Of a stretch of DNA of 7,064 nucleotides, positions 6,275 through 7,064 are shown in pieces. The translations under genes and the position numbers were made by a program. The stretch is from Bacteroidota bacterium. GTDB taxonomy: Bacteria; Bacteroidota; Bacteroidia; B-17B0; Aurantibacillaceae. The first letter of the stretch is position 1. Every line of letters begins with the position of its first letter. Under the pieces are notes generated by a model. It was not told the origin of the DNA and did not search any database. It saw only the letters and a list, made by a program, of their open reading frames with translations. The DNA lies in contig JANYGR010000147.1 in assembly GCA_025359355.1 (NCBI GenBank), positions 1 to 7,064 on the forward strand. Reading direction: 5' to 3'.

Positions 6275-6391
6275 TTATTTTTTTATAGATGCTTCTTTAA
6301 GTTTTTGTATCGCTGTTTTTCTGGAAATAATAAAAATGCTAGTTAATTCATGAGCCTCTTTTATTCTAAAAGTCGCCAATCTCTTATTCAT
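6275..6391 (-). pseudogene. 38-codon small ORF, possible C-terminal remnant of a four-helix-bundle protein
   Basis: An ATG at 6391 opens a 38-codon frame ending in TAA at 6275. The product starts MNKRLATFRIKEAHELTSIF and ends with a Lys-rich tail. The part KEAHELTSIFIISRKTAIQKLK resembles the last helix of S23-type four-helix-bundle proteins (TIGR02436), usually about 120 residues, so this would be the last third or less. This is recognition by eye and is weak. The ATG overlaps the stop of the upstream membrane Fe-S gene (shared ATGAATAA, 6384-6391), and a stop codon stands directly before the ATG in its own frame, so no longer version is present. It lies between two genes expected to be adjacent, which is what an insertion followed by decay would leave. 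It could instead be a real, translationally coupled small protein, or a chance frame in a 156-base spacer. No promoter box for the HdrB-like gene is visible in the rest of the spacer (6228-6274). Confidence 0.35.
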
Positions 6392-7064
6392 TTATCCAAT
6401 TAGCTCTGTCAGCAGGACTAAATTGCCATGGAGCACCATTGTTTTCAAGGTTTGTAAACATGCCGTTTAGTTCAGTAGGTGCGGAACTTTGCTCTAACAC
6501 TAATTGTTGACGCATACCAACAATGATTGATAATGGATCAATATTAACAGGGCATTCTTGCACGCAGGCATTACAGGTGTTGCAAGCCCATATCTCTTCG
6601 TTCTTTATATAGTCTCCTAATAAGGATTTGCCATCATCTACAAAAGCACCTTTGTTAGCATCTATGTTTTTTCCAACTTCCACTAATCTGTCGCGGGTAT
6701 CCATCATAATTTTACGTGGAGACAAAGCCTTGCCAGTTATATTTTGAGGACAGGCAGAGGTGCATCTTCCGCACTCTGTGCACGAATAAGCGTCTAATAA
6801 TTGCTTCCATGTTAAATCGGTTACATCTTTTACACCAAATTTAATAACGGCATTAGGATCTAATACAGGTTGATATGCAGGATCGAAATTGGGTTTTACA
6901 ACATCCGTTACTTCAAATAAATTAGTGAATTGTCCTTTTGCTTTTAAATTAGAAAAGTAGGTATTAGGGAAAGCTAATAAAATATGTAAGTGTTTAGAGT
7001 ATGGTAAATAATTTAAAAAACCTAGTACCATAATAATATGACCCCACCAGCCAATGCGCTCTAT
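6384..7064 (-). CDS. Membrane Fe-S oxidoreductase, cytochrome b plus two [4Fe-4S] clusters (5' partial)
   Basis: The frame is open to the right edge: 11 in-frame sense codons precede the ATG at 7031, so that ATG is internal and the gene starts outside the window. The 226 visible residues begin with a membrane segment (GWWGHIIMVLGFLNYLPYSK, then HLHILLAFP). This is the end of a NarI/DsrM-like cytochrome b domain; its His residues, in GWWGHI and SKHLHI, may bind haem. A soluble part follows with two ferredoxin-type motifs, CTECGRCTSACP and CNTCNACVQECP, each able to hold a [4Fe-4S] cluster. It ends in ADRANWINE. Full-length relatives are, as I recall, about 430-460 residues, so roughly half is missing. 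With the HdrB-like protein on the same strand it probably forms a membrane complex moving electrons between the quinone pool and a soluble partner. Donor and acceptor are not known from the sequence. Confidence 0.88.
   Translation of the reverse strand: MERIGWWGHIIMVLGFLNYLPYSKHLHILLAFPNTYFSNLKAKGQFTNLFEVTDVVKPNFDPAYQPVLDPNAVIKFGVKDVTDLTWKQLLDAYSCTECGRCTSACPQNITGKALSPRKIMMDTRDRLVEVGKNIDANKGAFVDDGKSLLGDYIKNEEIWACNTCNACVQECPVNIDPLSIIVGMRQQLVLEQSSAPTELNGMFTNLENNGAPWQFSPADRANWINE

Noticed and set aside
6384..7031. ATG at 7031 as the start of the membrane Fe-S gene
   Set aside because: Eleven in-frame codons before it encode the family-like IERIGWWGHII, and the start would cut through a membrane helix.
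1..7064. CRISPR array, tRNA or rRNA gene, insertion sequence, phage or toxin-antitoxin genes
   Set aside because: No regularly spaced repeats, no tRNA- or rRNA-like sequence, no transposase or integrase frame and no terminal inverted repeats were seen. The intergenic space is short and is accounted for by promoters, terminators and the small ORF.

Overview
The window is low-GC DNA from a member of the Bacteroidota. Three things support this: a Por-type (T9SS) C-terminal sorting domain on the first protein, promoters of the Bacteroidota type (TTG about 19 bases before TAnnTTTG) with no clear Shine-Dalgarno sequences, and a paired HdrB-like and membrane Fe-S oxidoreductase locus whose sequences match a family I know mainly from this phylum. 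I cannot place it below phylum with confidence; a free-living aerobic or facultative flavobacterium- or sphingobacterium-like organism is plausible.

Layout, left to right. (1) Bases 2-1279 (+) are the 3' end of a large secreted beta-propeller protein that ends in a T9SS sorting domain; its start lies outside the window. (2) A strong hairpin at 1298-1335 separates it from a convergent GNAT acetyltransferase at 1355-1789 (-), which appears to have its own promoter placed so close to the ATG that the mRNA may be leaderless. (3) A minus-strand two-gene operon runs from 3382 down to 1863: NADP-dependent isocitrate dehydrogenase, then a stand-alone NifU C-terminal-domain Fe-S scaffold, ended by a terminator at 1812-1844. 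(4) Bases 3383-3500 hold back-to-back divergent promoters. (5) Two tandem plus-strand paralogues (3501-4469 and 4495-5424) encode probable outer-membrane beta-barrel proteins, each with a signal peptide, a conserved N-terminal domain, a charged linker and a C-terminal Phe. (6) From 7064 down to 5439 on the minus strand lies a redox locus: a membrane protein with two [4Fe-4S] clusters (5' end missing), a 38-codon small ORF that looks like a gene remnant, and an HdrB-like protein with CCG cysteine motifs.

Working together: icd makes 2-oxoglutarate and NADPH, and its downstream partner supports Fe-S cluster biogenesis. The right-hand locus probably forms a membrane-associated electron-transfer complex using several Fe-S clusters. 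The outer-membrane pair and the secreted propeller protein are envelope or surface functions with no direct sequence link to the metabolic genes.

Most of the window is ordinary core genome. I do not see a clear new system. The parts least explained by known families are the outer-membrane paralogue pair and the small remnant ORF inserted in the Fe-S locus.
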